Shown here: positions 51,304 through 64,000 of the stretch, in pieces | Numbering within the stretch: position 1 is the stretch's first letter | Layout of the letters: each line of letters opens with the position of its first letter | Assembly: GCF_028994775.1 (NCBI RefSeq) | Contig: NZ_JAJQMN010000008.1 | Coordinates: 186,001-250,000 of the forward strand | DNA length: 64,000 nt | Reading direction: 5' to 3' | From: Promicromonospora iranensis | GTDB taxonomy: Bacteria > Actinomycetota > Actinomycetes > Actinomycetales > Cellulomonadaceae | The notes under the pieces: generated by a model | Told to the model about the DNA's origin: nothing | Databases searched by the model: none | Seen by the model: only the letters and a program-made list of their open reading frames with translations | Position numbers and translations under genes: made by a program

Positions 51304-52944
51304 ATGTCCGGCGCCCCGTCCACACCTGATGTCCAGCTCACCGACGACTCGCAGCGCCCCGTACGGCGTGCCCTGCTGAGCGTCTACGACAAGACCGGCC
51401 TGATCGAGCTCGCCACGGCGCTGCACGGCGCCGGGGTCGAGCTGGTCTCCACCGGCTCCACCGCGTCGCGGATCGCAGACGCCGGCATCCCCGTCACGCC
51501 CGTCGAGGACCTCACCGGGTTCCCGGAGTGCCTCGAGGGCCGGGTCAAGACCCTGCACCCGCGGGTGCATGCCGGCATCCTGGCCGACACCCGCAAGCAG
51601 GACCACCTGTCCCAGCTCGTGGAGCTCGAGATCCAGCCGTTCGAGCTGGTCGTCGTGAACCTCTACCCGTTCGCGGCCACCGTCGCGTCGGGTGCCGAGC
51701 CGGACGCCGTCGTCGAGCAGATCGACATCGGCGGCCCGTCCATGGTCCGCGCCGCGGCGAAGAACCACCCGTCGGTCGCCGTCGTCGTCGACCCGGAGGC
51801 CTACTCCGCCGTCGTCGACGCCGTCCGCGCGGGCGGGTTCACCTACGCGCAGCGCAAGGCGCTCGCCGCCGAGGCGTTCGTGCACACCGCGACGTACGAC
51901 GTCGCCGTGGCCTCGTGGATGAGCAGCGTCGTGTCGCCCACGGACGAGGTGACGGTCGACGGCGAGCCGCGGCGCTCCGGCTTCCCCGCCTGGGTCGGCG
52001 GCACCTGGGACCGGTCGGACGTGCTCCGCTACGGCGAGAACCCGCACCAGCGCGCCGCCCTCTACACGCGTGGCGACGGGGCAGCGGGCCTGGCCCAGGC
52101 CGAGCAACTGCACGGCAAGGCCATGAGTTACAACAACTACGTCGACGCCGACGCCGCATGGCGGGCCGCCTGGGACCACGAGGGACCCGCCGTGGCGATC
52201 ATCAAGCACGCCAACCCGTGCGGCATCGCCGTCGGCGCCGACATCGCCGAGGCGCACGCCAGGGCCCACGCGACCGACCCGGTCAGCGCGTACGGCGGCG
52301 TGATCGCGGCCAACGGCGTGATCACGGCGGCCGCGGCGCAGCAGATCGCCCCGGTGTTCACCGAGGTCGTCGTGGCACCCGGCTTCGAGCCGGAGGCGCT
52401 CGAGATCCTGCGGGCCAAGAAGAACATCCGGCTGCTGGTCGTCCCCGAGGCGCCGTCGGCCGCCGTCGAGACCCGGCCGATCTCGGGCGGGCTGCTCATG
52501 CAGGCGACCGACCGGTTCCAGGCCGACGGCGACGCCCCGGAGAACTGGACCCTGGCGACCGGCGAGGCCGCGTCCCCCGAGGTCCTCGCCGACCTCGTCT
52601 TCGCGTGGAAGGCCGTGCGGGCCGCCAAGTCGAACGCGATCCTCCTGGCCAAGGACGGCGCGGCGGTCGGCATCGGCATGGGCCAGGTGAACCGGGTGGA
52701 CTCGTGCCGGCTCTCGGTGGAGCGCGCCAACACCCTGGCCGACGGCGCCGAGCGGGCACGGGGCGCCGTGGCGGCGTCGGACGCCTTCTTCCCGTTCGCG
52801 GACGGCCTGCAGGTGCTGCTCGACGCCGGGGTGGCCGCCGTCGTGCAGCCGGGCGGCTCGATCCGCGACGAAGAGGTCATCAAGGCCGCCGAGGCGGCCG
52901 GCATCACGATGTACCTGACGGGCACCCGCCACTTCGCCCACTGA
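51304..52944 (+). CDS. purH: bifunctional AICAR transformylase / IMP cyclohydrolase
   Basis: 546 residues; GAGGAG lies eight bases before the ATG. The last two steps of IMP synthesis. Residues 20-160: MGS-like cyclohydrolase domain with [21 protein letters not shown] and [15 protein letters not shown]. Residues 200-546: AICAR formyltransferase with [13 protein letters not shown] near 242, [11 protein letters not shown] near 272, and [10 protein letters not shown] near 300 (catalytic Lys/His). Ends in TRHFAH, as usual. The gene is preceded by a ZTP riboswitch, so it has its own regulation and is not co-transcribed with purN, 7 kb upstream. Confidence 0.98.
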   Translation: MSGAPSTPDVQLTDDSQRPVRRALLSVYDKTGLIELATALHGAGVELVSTGSTASRIADAGIPVTPVEDLTGFPECLEGRVKTLHPRVHAGILADTRKQDHLSQLVELEIQPFELVVVNLYPFAATVASGAEPDAVVEQIDIGGPSMVRAAAKNHPSVAVVVDPEAYSAVVDAVRAGGFTYAQRKALAAEAFVHTATYDVAVASWMSSVVSPTDEVTVDGEPRRSGFPAWVGGTWDRSDVLRYGENPHQRAALYTRGDGAAGLAQAEQLHGKAMSYNNYVDADAAWRAAWDHEGPAVAIIKHANPCGIAVGADIAEAHARAHATDPVSAYGGVIAANGVITAAAAQQIAPVFTEVVVAPGFEPEALEILRAKKNIRLLVVPEAPSAAVETRPISGGLLMQATDRFQADGDAPENWTLATGEAASPEVLADLVFAWKAVRAAKSNAILLAKDGAAVGIGMGQVNRVDSCRLSVERANTLADGAERARGAVAASDAFFPFADGLQVLLDAGVAAVVQPGGSIRDEEVIKAAEAAGITMYLTGTRHFAH

Positions 52945-53000
52945 CGTCGGCCGCTGTCGGCCGCCCCGCGGTCGTCGTCCGCCCCCGTCATCGCCCCCCA

Positions 53001-53062
53001 CTTCGAGGTCTAAGTTCCTCCGTTCTGAACCGTTTCAGAACGGAGAAACTTAGACCTCGAAG
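53001..53062. repeat. 62-bp hairpin, copy 1
   Basis: Arms 53001-53029 and 53034-53062 (29 bases each) are complementary apart from one G-U-compatible position, with a four-base loop. It begins with CTTCGAGGTCTAAG. It lies between the 3' ends of purH and the convergent AbiEi/DUF559 gene. A near copy is at 54190-54251 on the other side of that gene. Confidence 0.85.
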
Positions 53063-53078
53063 GAGACGGCCGCAGAGC

Positions 53079-54110
53079 TCAAAGGAGGCGGCCACGGCCG
53101 GCCGGCGGGGTGCCGAGGATGGCTGGCCGGCCGTCGTCGGTGTAGGTCCCGGCCGACCAGCCGGCCTGGCGGAGCAGCGCGGACAGCGTCGTGACCATGC
53201 GGGAGCGGAGGTCCTTGGCCGTGAAGCGAAGGAGCTTCGAGCCACCGGCCGACACCAGCGAGTTCTGCCTGCTCCGGTCGCGGTAGACGGCCTCGGGCGC
53301 GCTGTGCACCTCGGCCCCGTCGATCTCGACGAGGAGCCAGCTCCCGTCAGGAAGGTGCCAGGCGAGGTCGATCCGGCCGAGGAGGTTGCCGTTCGCGTCC
53401 AGGACGACGAGCTGGAGGGTGTCGGGCGGGATCCCGGCATCGAGGCAGGCCAGCCGTGCCACGGACTCGAGCGGCGACTCCGCACGACCGTCCGCCAGGC
53501 GCCACCAGGGATGTGTCGCCTCGACGTCCCGGTGTCCGCGTGCGAGCTCGTGCGCGCGGGCAAGGTCGTCGGCAGTGGCCTTCCGGGTGCGCAGCAGATC
53601 GTCCATCACGGCGACCGCGTCGTCCCGCCGCATCTGCACGATGCCGCGCGCGAGCGCATGCGTGACGGTGGCGATCCGGAACGTGTCGCCGAACGTCACC
53701 GTGACCATGGCGCTGATCTTGCGGAACACGATGCCGTCCCGCGGCGGCCGCCACTTTCCGTCCGGAGCGACCACCTCGGGCCGAACGGTGCGCGGAAGGC
53801 CTTTGACCTCGTGCAACGCGAGAGCGCCGATGCCGATCGCCGTCGAGCCGGGGCCGCCCGCCAGGAGGCCGAGCCACGCGGGACGTCGGCGAAGGTGATC
53901 CAGAACGTCTGCGCGTGACCTCTGCTCAGGAGGAACCAGGTCGGTGTCGAACACACCGTGTGTGACGCGGGTCAGGCGGCACTGGCGAACCAGCCGGTAC
54001 CGCCACGAGGCGTCCACGCCCATCGCGTCGAGCTGGGCGGAGGAGACCAGTCCTTCCTGCCCGGACGCGATGACATCCAGCTGCGCGGGCAGAGGCTTGA
54101 GCGGTCGCAT
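53079..54110 (-). CDS. AbiEi-type HTH + DUF559 nuclease-fold protein
   Basis: 343 residues. N-terminal 80 residues (LDVIASGQEGLVSSAQLDAMGVDASWRYRLVRQCRLTRVTHGVF) form the winged-helix domain of AbiEi-type antitoxins. The C-terminal part has a DUF559/Vsr-like PD-(D/E)XK fold: ESPLESVARLACLDAG (near 208), GRIDLAW (Asp near 245) and VEIDGAEVH (Glu-x-Asp near 262), then a conserved RDRSRQNSLVSAGG. So a metal-dependent nuclease is possible. No partner toxin gene is adjacent. Two covarying hairpins flank it. Such genes are frequent singletons in actinobacteria; the role is unknown, defence or DNA repair being guesses. Confidence 0.8.
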   Translation of the reverse strand: MRPLKPLPAQLDVIASGQEGLVSSAQLDAMGVDASWRYRLVRQCRLTRVTHGVFDTDLVPPEQRSRADVLDHLRRRPAWLGLLAGGPGSTAIGIGALALHEVKGLPRTVRPEVVAPDGKWRPPRDGIVFRKISAMVTVTFGDTFRIATVTHALARGIVQMRRDDAVAVMDDLLRTRKATADDLARAHELARGHRDVEATHPWWRLADGRAESPLESVARLACLDAGIPPDTLQLVVLDANGNLLGRIDLAWHLPDGSWLLVEIDGAEVHSAPEAVYRDRSRQNSLVSAGGSKLLRFTAKDLRSRMVTTLSALLRQAGWSAGTYTDDGRPAILGTPPAGRGRLL

Positions 54111-54189
54111 GCCCCAATATCAACATGCAACCCACATCAAAAACGCCGGACAGCTAGCAGGCCTGTGGACAACCAACCACGCTCGGCCT

Positions 54190-54251
54190 CTTCGAGGTCT
54201 AACTTTCTCCGTTCTGAATCGGTTCAGAGCGGAGAAAGTTAGACCTCGAAG
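54190..54251. repeat. 62-bp hairpin, copy 2
   Basis: Arms 54190-54218 and 54223-54251 match with one G-U-compatible position and a four-base loop. Relative to copy 1 the base pair at position 14 of the stem is swapped (G-C versus C-G), a compensatory change. It lies 18 bases after the stop codon of the flavoprotein gene and 79 bases upstream of the AbiEi/DUF559 start, so it may terminate the flavoprotein transcript. Confidence 0.85.
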
Positions 54252-54269
54252 GGGGTGGGGTGGTGCCTG

Positions 54270-55664
54270 TCAGATGACGGCATCCTTGAGCTTGATCGAC
54301 GGGTCCAGGGCGCGCTCCAGGTCCAGCTCCAGCGGCACGCCCCGGTTCATCAGCTTGCGCACCTGCCCCACCTCACGGGGCGAGTCGACCAGCAGCACCG
54401 CCCGGGCGGTCGCGATCCGGTGGCCGTCCGTGGTACGGCGGGGATGCCGGTCCAGCGCGTTCTCCAGGTAGAGCACCGCCCAGCCGCCCGACGCCGCGGG
54501 GTCGCCCCGCAGCACCACCTCGTCGAACGGGGACGGGGCGCCGAACAGCGCCAGGGCGTGCCCCAGCTGCTGCGAGAAGACGTACGGCGCGTGCGTCGGT
54601 ATCGAGGCGAGCCCGAGCCGCGACCGGACGTGCTCCGGCTCGGCGGCACGCTCGTCGAGGCCGAGCAGCGCCCGGACGGTGACGTCGGGATCGTGCAGGG
54701 CCGCCGACCAGTGCCCGCCGGGCACCGGGCCGAACACCGGATGTTCCCGTGTCGCGATGTCGCCCACCGCCCACACGCGGCGCAGCGCGTCGAGGTGCAG
54801 CCCGCCCGCCGGGTCCGTGGGGGACCGCAGCCCCATGAACCGGCCCGCGCGGTTGACTCGCAGCCCGCCGCTCGACTCGCGGGGCAACGAGCCGGCCAGC
54901 CAGCCCGACGCCGGCCGCGCGCCGACGGCCGCCAGGACCACGTCGGCCTCGAGCACCCGCCCGTCGGCCAGCGTCACGCGCGCGCCGTCCTGGGCACCCT
55001 CCTGCAGCCTGGGCAGCACCTGGTCGACGGCGACGCCCGTGACCAGGGTGACACCGGCGGCGTCGTACCAGGGGGCGAGCAGGGCACCCACGCGTCGGCC
55101 GAGCTGCCGCTCCAGCGGTACCGGCCCCGCCTCGACGACCGTGACGCGCGCGCCGGCGCCCGCGGCGACGCCGGCGACCTCGGCCCCGATCCAGCCTGCG
55201 CCCACCACGACGAGCCGCATGCCGGGGACGAGGGCCGCACGCAGCCGCTCCGCGTCCGCTGCCGTGTGCAGGGTGACGGCGGCGTCCCAGCCCTCCGGCC
55301 GCACCGGCTCGCTGCCGACGGCGAGCACGACCGCGTCGGCCACCACGTCGTCGCCGGACGCCGTCCGCACCACCACGCGTTCCCGGTCCACCTCGAGGCG
55401 GACCGCCGGGTCGGCGAGCCGGAGGTCGTCGGTGAGGGCGGCGAGGTCGATACCGAGGTCGTCGGCGAGCCAGAGCGGCTCGGTGCGCTTGAGCAGCTCC
55501 TTGGACAGCGGAGGCCGGTCGTAGGGCGGCAGGCCCTCCGCGCCGAGCAGCGTCACGCGTCCGTCGAAACCGTGCTTTCGCAACGCCGCGGCGGTTTGCG
55601 CACCGGCCAGTCCCGCACCCACGATGACGACGCTGCTGAGGATCTGTGCTGAAGGCGTGGGCAT
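54270..55664 (-). CDS. FAD/NAD-dependent ferredoxin reductase-like oxidoreductase
   Basis: 464 residues from the ATG at 55664 (GAGATCC just upstream; TACCGT seven bases upstream). Two dinucleotide-binding domains: SVVIVGAGLAGAQTAAALRKHG (FAD, near 12-33) and RLVVVGAGWIGAEVAGVAAGAG (NADH, near 150). VLAVGSEPVRP and VWAVGDIAT (FAD contact) are family markers, and LPPYDRPPLSKELL identifies the rhodocoxin/putidaredoxin reductase (BphA4-like) group. It passes electrons from NAD(P)H to a ferredoxin or P450 chain; no ferredoxin or P450 gene is nearby. The C-terminal 60 residues after the reductase domain are longer than in typical members. Confidence 0.9.
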   Translation of the reverse strand: MPTPSAQILSSVVIVGAGLAGAQTAAALRKHGFDGRVTLLGAEGLPPYDRPPLSKELLKRTEPLWLADDLGIDLAALTDDLRLADPAVRLEVDRERVVVRTASGDDVVADAVVLAVGSEPVRPEGWDAAVTLHTAADAERLRAALVPGMRLVVVGAGWIGAEVAGVAAGAGARVTVVEAGPVPLERQLGRRVGALLAPWYDAAGVTLVTGVAVDQVLPRLQEGAQDGARVTLADGRVLEADVVLAAVGARPASGWLAGSLPRESSGGLRVNRAGRFMGLRSPTDPAGGLHLDALRRVWAVGDIATREHPVFGPVPGGHWSAALHDPDVTVRALLGLDERAAEPEHVRSRLGLASIPTHAPYVFSQQLGHALALFGAPSPFDEVVLRGDPAASGGWAVLYLENALDRHPRRTTDGHRIATARAVLLVDSPREVGQVRKLMNRGVPLELDLERALDPSIKLKDAVI

Positions 55665-55773
55665 GGATCTCACGGTAGCTCGCAAGCCGCCAACCTGGGA
55701 ACGCGCTGGTATTCAGGTTGCAAGCAGGTCACGGCTCTGCAGAATCGCGACGTTTCGGTTGTACCCTCGTGCC

Positions 55774-56220
55774 GTGGATCTCAGTGAGACGCGGACTGCC
55801 TCCGGCGCACCGGGTGGCGCTACGACGCTCCTCGAGCCGGTCACCGCCGGAACGGCTACGCTCGAACCCACCGGAGAGGCACGTCTGACCACGGCCACCA
55901 CGACGACCAGCCAGGAGCTCGACCGCAGTGAGACATTCAGCGGCGAGGACTCCGACATGACATCCGAGCCGCAACGGAGCAACCTCGCGATCTGGCTGGT
56001 GCTGCTCGGTGTCGCCCTGTCGGTGCTGCTCGGCATGACCGCCGGGGCCCGCGCGGGCGCGATCGGCATCGGTGTGGTCCTCGTGGTCTGCGCGATCTTC
56101 CGCGCGGTGCTCGACAGCCCGGTCGGGCTCGTCATCCGCACGCGGACCGTCGACATCGTGCTGTACGGCGCGACCGCCGTGCTGATCGGTGTCCTCGCCG
56201 TGGCGACACCCAGCATCTGA
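55774..56220 (+). CDS. DUF3017 membrane protein
   Basis: 148 residues from GTG 55774, or 87 from ATG 55957. For the long form: TACCCT at 55762-55767 is six bases upstream (leaderless pattern), and the frame is open. For the short form: GAGGA at 55945-55949 is ideally placed, and G/C at third positions is only about 77% upstream of it. The conserved part has three helices, LAIWLVLLGVALSVLLG, AIGIGVVLVVCAIFRAVL and IVLYGATAVLIGVLAVA, with LVIRTRTVD between, matching DUF3017. In Streptomyces this family lies just before mdh. Function unknown. Confidence 0.72.
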   Translation: MDLSETRTASGAPGGATTLLEPVTAGTATLEPTGEARLTTATTTTSQELDRSETFSGEDSDMTSEPQRSNLAIWLVLLGVALSVLLGMTAGARAGAIGIGVVLVVCAIFRAVLDSPVGLVIRTRTVDIVLYGATAVLIGVLAVATPSI

Positions 56221-56280
56221 CCGGCAGCATCTGACCGGCAGCATCTGACCGGCAGCATCTGACCGGCAACGTCTGACGCC
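56211..56280. repeat. 14-bp tandem repeat across the DUF3017 stop codon
   Basis: Four perfect copies of CAGCATCTGACCGG (56211-56266) and one degenerate copy (56267-56280). The first copy contains the codons Ser-Ile and the TGA stop. Because 14 is not a multiple of three, successive TGAs fall in different frames, so read-through or frameshifted ribosomes stop quickly. It is not CRISPR. Confidence 0.85.
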
Positions 56281-56345
56281 TGCGGCGGCCGCGCCCGGTG
56301 GCGGTCACTGGACGTCGGCCGCCGTCCGAGTCGACGGCCGACAGG

Positions 56346-57521
56346 TCAGCGGTCCGCGCCCTTGAGCGAACCCGTGACCGGGTTCTCCGACTCGACGACG
56401 CAGAGGATGCGTCGGTCACCCTCGGCCCAGCTCTGCTCCGACGGCGCGATCGGCCAGTACAGCAGCTCCGACCTGGCCCACCGCATGCCGACGAACTTGG
56501 TGAACTCCGGGTAGCAGTACGCGTCCGCGGCGTCCCACAGCGCCTGCTGCGTGGGTGCCTGCCCGTTCCTCGCGAGGTTGTCCGGCGCCGTCGTCTCGGC
56601 GTAGATCTCGCCGCCGTGCGCGGTGGTGCAGGGCACCACCGGTATCCGGTACAGCGTGGTCTGGCCCGACGTCGCGGACGTGTCGAAGCAGTCGCCCACG
56701 GCCAGGTCGGGGATCTCGGCCCCGGCCGTCGCCGTCGTGTCCGACGACGGGGTCTGTTCGCCGGACGGCTCCGCCTCGTCGCCGGCCTCGGGCGTCGGGC
56801 GCTGCGCCGGGTCGTCCACGGGGGCCTCCGCGTACGGGTCCGAGGCGTAGGGGTCGGATTCGTAGGGATCGGCGGTCGCGGAGGGATCGCCGATCGGAGT
56901 GGCGGGCGACGTGGGCGCGGCGAGGCCGGCGCCGTCGTCGGGCAGGGTGATGCCGAGCGGGCCCGCCAGGGCCGGTGGGACGAACGAACGTGCCGCCGAC
57001 ACGAAGCCCTGGGGGAGCGACGACGCGTAGGTGGGTGCGACCGCGATGCCGACCGCCAGCCCGACGATACCGACCACGCCGACCGTGACGGCCCCCAGGG
57101 CGAAGTCGAGGGCGCGGACGGAGGACTTCTTCGCGCGGCGGGCGTTCCCCGTGCCGTTCGCCTCGGCGGTGCGCATCGAGAGCACGAGCGCGGGGATCGC
57201 GAGCGGCCAGAAGAGCAGGAACGCGGCCACCACCCAGCCCACCCGGGTCGGGTACGGGCCGGTGGGCTGCTCGTCGAGGTCGTCGAGGTCGTCGAGGTCG
57301 TCGAGGTCGTCGGGGTCCCCGGGGTCGTCGTCGGAGTCGGCCGCCTGCTCGACGGACACCGCGATGGCAGGATCTGCGGGGTCCGGGCCGTCCGCGTCGT
57401 CCGCAGGGCTCTCGGGGGCCGCGTCGTCCGTGGGGTCCGCGGCGTCGTCTGCCGCTTCGGCCGTCCCGGGCTTCGTAGCCGGTTCCGGCTCGTCACCGGG
57501 TGTCTGCTTCGTGTCGGCCAT
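56346..57521 (-). CDS. septum formation family protein
   Basis: 391 residues. The N-terminal 85 residues are acidic and repetitive (Asp-Asp-Leu units from a 9-bp DNA repeat). Two helices follow (VGWVVAAFLLFWPLAIPALVLSM, ALDFALGAVTVGVVGIVGLAVGIAV) in a DUF4190-like arrangement, then a flexible Asp/Pro/Tyr linker. The C-terminal 110 residues, DLAVGDCFDTSATSGQTTLYRIPVVPCTTAHGGEIYAETTAP ... YCYPEFTKFVG, are the Septum_form domain with four conserved Cys. Actinobacterial members are linked to cell division. TACGAT eight bases before the ATG suggests a leaderless mRNA. Confidence 0.85.
   Translation of the reverse strand: MADTKQTPGDEPEPATKPGTAEAADDAADPTDDAAPESPADDADGPDPADPAIAVSVEQAADSDDDPGDPDDLDDLDDLDDLDEQPTGPYPTRVGWVVAAFLLFWPLAIPALVLSMRTAEANGTGNARRAKKSSVRALDFALGAVTVGVVGIVGLAVGIAVAPTYASSLPQGFVSAARSFVPPALAGPLGITLPDDGAGLAAPTSPATPIGDPSATADPYESDPYASDPYAEAPVDDPAQRPTPEAGDEAEPSGEQTPSSDTTATAGAEIPDLAVGDCFDTSATSGQTTLYRIPVVPCTTAHGGEIYAETTAPDNLARNGQAPTQQALWDAADAYCYPEFTKFVGMRWARSELLYWPIAPSEQSWAEGDRRILCVVESENPVTGSLKGADR
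57271..57306. repeat. 9-bp microsatellite inside the septum-formation gene
   Basis: Four perfect tandem copies of TCGTCGAGG and one near copy after them. On the coding strand they encode Asp-Asp-Leu units in the cytoplasmic acidic region. As the unit is a multiple of three, copy-number change keeps the frame and only alters tail length. Confidence 0.85.
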
Positions 57522-57610
57522 GATCCGGGATCGTAGTGCCGGGAAGCGGCAGCCCGGCAAACGGCGGCTGATCGGCGCACGGTCTCCGCGAACGGGACAC
57601 AGAGCACGCA

Positions 57611-57657
57611 CGACGCCGGGGCCGCACCTCCTGTACGAAGGTGCGACCCCGGCGTCG
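57611..57657 (-). terminator. terminator hairpin after the aquaporin gene
   Basis: Arms 57611-57629 and 57639-57657 are complementary over 19 bases with a single G-U-compatible position and a nine-base loop. It lies 19 bases after the aquaporin stop and upstream of the septum-formation gene on the same strand, so it should separate the two transcripts. Confidence 0.75.
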
Positions 57658-57675
57658 AGCAGGTGCTGCGGTGGA

Positions 57676-63419
<5,744 letters not shown>

Positions 63420-63427
63420 CCCTGCCA

Positions 63428-63487
63428 CGCCCGTTGGTCGAGCTTGTCGCTACCCCTCCAGGTCTCGACAAGCTCGACCAACGGGCG
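63428..63487. repeat. REP-like hairpin after icd
   Basis: Perfect 22-base arms at 63428-63449 and 63466-63487 with a 16-base loop; the core GTTGGTCGAGCTTGTCG resembles a dispersed repeat I know from Micrococcales genomes (GGTCGAGCTTGTCGAGACC type). It starts nine bases after the icd stop and is likely its terminator as well. Confidence 0.8.
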
Positions 63488-63557
63488 GCTTGATCTCCGT
63501 CGCCCTGCGGAAAAAGAGGCGGGGAGTGTCGGTGTCTGGACGTAGCCTCAGGAAACG

Positions 63558-64000
63558 ATGATCGACGCTCCGCACACCCCAGATACCACTCCCTCGGCCG
63601 AGGGGTCGCCTCGTCCTGCGTCCGCCCTGACGGCCGACCCGACCCGCCGGCTCGACTGGCGGCGGCTGCGTGGTCCGGCTGCGGTCATCGCCCTGCTCGC
63701 CCTCACCGCGGGTGCCGTGGGCCAGGCGCTCGGTACCGTCGCGGCCGGGCAGCTGGCGGCGGACGCGACCGTCGTCGGGCTCGTGCTGCTCGCCGTGTGC
63801 GTGGTGGGCGGTGCGCTGTTCGACGGCGCCGGGCAGGTCGTTTGGGCCAGCGTCGTGGACCGGGCCGAGGGCAAGTTGCGGAGCGACCTGCTCAGCGCCG
63901 CGCTGCGCCAGCCGCTCGCGACGCTGTCCGAGCAGGCGGTGGGTGAGGTGCTCGACCGGGTCGACGACGACACGCACGCGGTCGGCACCCTCGTACGCCG
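63558..64000 (+). CDS. ABC transporter permease/exporter, 5' part only
   Basis: The frame from ATG 63558 is open to the window end: 147 codons, with AGGAAAC before the start. After a 30-residue Pro-rich leader and DWRRLRGPA come two helices (VIALLALTAGAVGQALGTVAAGQL, VVGLVLLAVCVVGGALFDGAGQVV) and then VVDRAEGKLRSDLLSAALRQPLATLSEQAVGEVLDRVDDDTHAV, the typical coupling-helix region of a type I ABC exporter (ABC_membrane) before the third helix. The nucleotide-binding domain should follow outside the window. Substrate unknown. Confidence 0.82.
   Translation, partial: MIDAPHTPDTTPSAEGSPRPASALTADPTRRLDWRRLRGPAAVIALLALTAGAVGQALGTVAAGQLAADATVVGLVLLAVCVVGGALFDGAGQVVWASVVDRAEGKLRSDLLSAALRQPLATLSEQAVGEVLDRVDDDTHAVGTLVR

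Noticed and set aside
53079-54110. Complete AbiE toxin-antitoxin system
   Set aside because: Only the AbiEi-like helix domain occurs, fused to a DUF559 fold; no AbiEii nucleotidyltransferase gene is adjacent.
56211-56280. Possible CRISPR array
   Set aside because: Unit of 14 bp with no spacers; simple tandem repeat.

Overview
The window comes from a very GC-rich actinobacterium, most likely a Micrococcales member of the Promicromonosporaceae/Cellulomonadaceae type. The evidence is the codon use (third positions nearly all G or C), the many GTG starts, the apparent leaderless promoters, and the housekeeping backbone pcrA - sucC - sucD - perM(DUF6350) - purN - purH - DUF3017 - mdh - icd (monomeric isocitrate dehydrogenase). 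This order resembles Mycobacterium (uvrD1-sucCD-perM-purN-purH) and other actinobacteria. No rRNA, tRNA, CRISPR array, transposase or prophage gene was seen.

Region 1 (1-19 kb) is an exopolysaccharide (EPS) locus of Wzx/Wzy type. One long, translationally coupled minus-strand operon runs from 17570 down to 7298: Gfo/Idh dehydrogenase, NAD-dependent epimerase, DegT aminotransferase, NeuD-like acetyltransferase, GT4, Wzx-type flippase, second DegT aminotransferase, GT2 and WsaF-type GT. A second operon runs from 6541 down to 1761: Wzz-like protein, Wzy/O-antigen-ligase-like polymerase, polysaccharide deacetylase and two GT2s. A second Wzz-like protein is encoded on the plus strand between them. 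A secreted beta-helix protein, a GNAT (cut by the window edge) and another GT4 flank the locus. Together they could make an amino-sugar nucleotide, assemble and flip a repeat unit, polymerise it with length control and trim it outside the cell.

Region 2 (19-29 kb) holds a very large secreted protein (N,N-dimethylformamidase-like domain plus three DUF4082 and two Ig-like domains), a lipoprotein, an MFS transporter coupled to a TolB-like propeller protein, a TetR/DUF1761 pair with a double operator, a LysE exporter and a methyltransferase.

Region 3 (29-56 kb) is the conserved backbone broken by two accessory blocks. Between pcrA and sucC (32.1-39.3 kb) lie an NmrA/TetR pair, an orphan four-gene membrane set, an HTH + Clp-N-domain module with palindromic operators, and a secreted PHB-depolymerase-family esterase. 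Between purN and purH (44.2-51.2 kb) lie a BCCT transporter, ArsR/MFS, SDR/TetR and AraC/PPOX pairs. purH has its own ZTP riboswitch. After purH sits an AbiEi/DUF559 nuclease-like gene flanked by two near-identical, covarying hairpins.

Region 4 (54-64 kb) contains a ferredoxin-reductase-like flavoprotein, DUF3017, a septum-formation family protein, an aquaporin with an acidic tail, mdh coupled to an MFS gene that seems to start at CTG, monomeric icd, a REP-like hairpin, and the start of an ABC exporter gene. sucC and icd share an unusual near-palindromic motif, TCTTGAYRTCGAGA.
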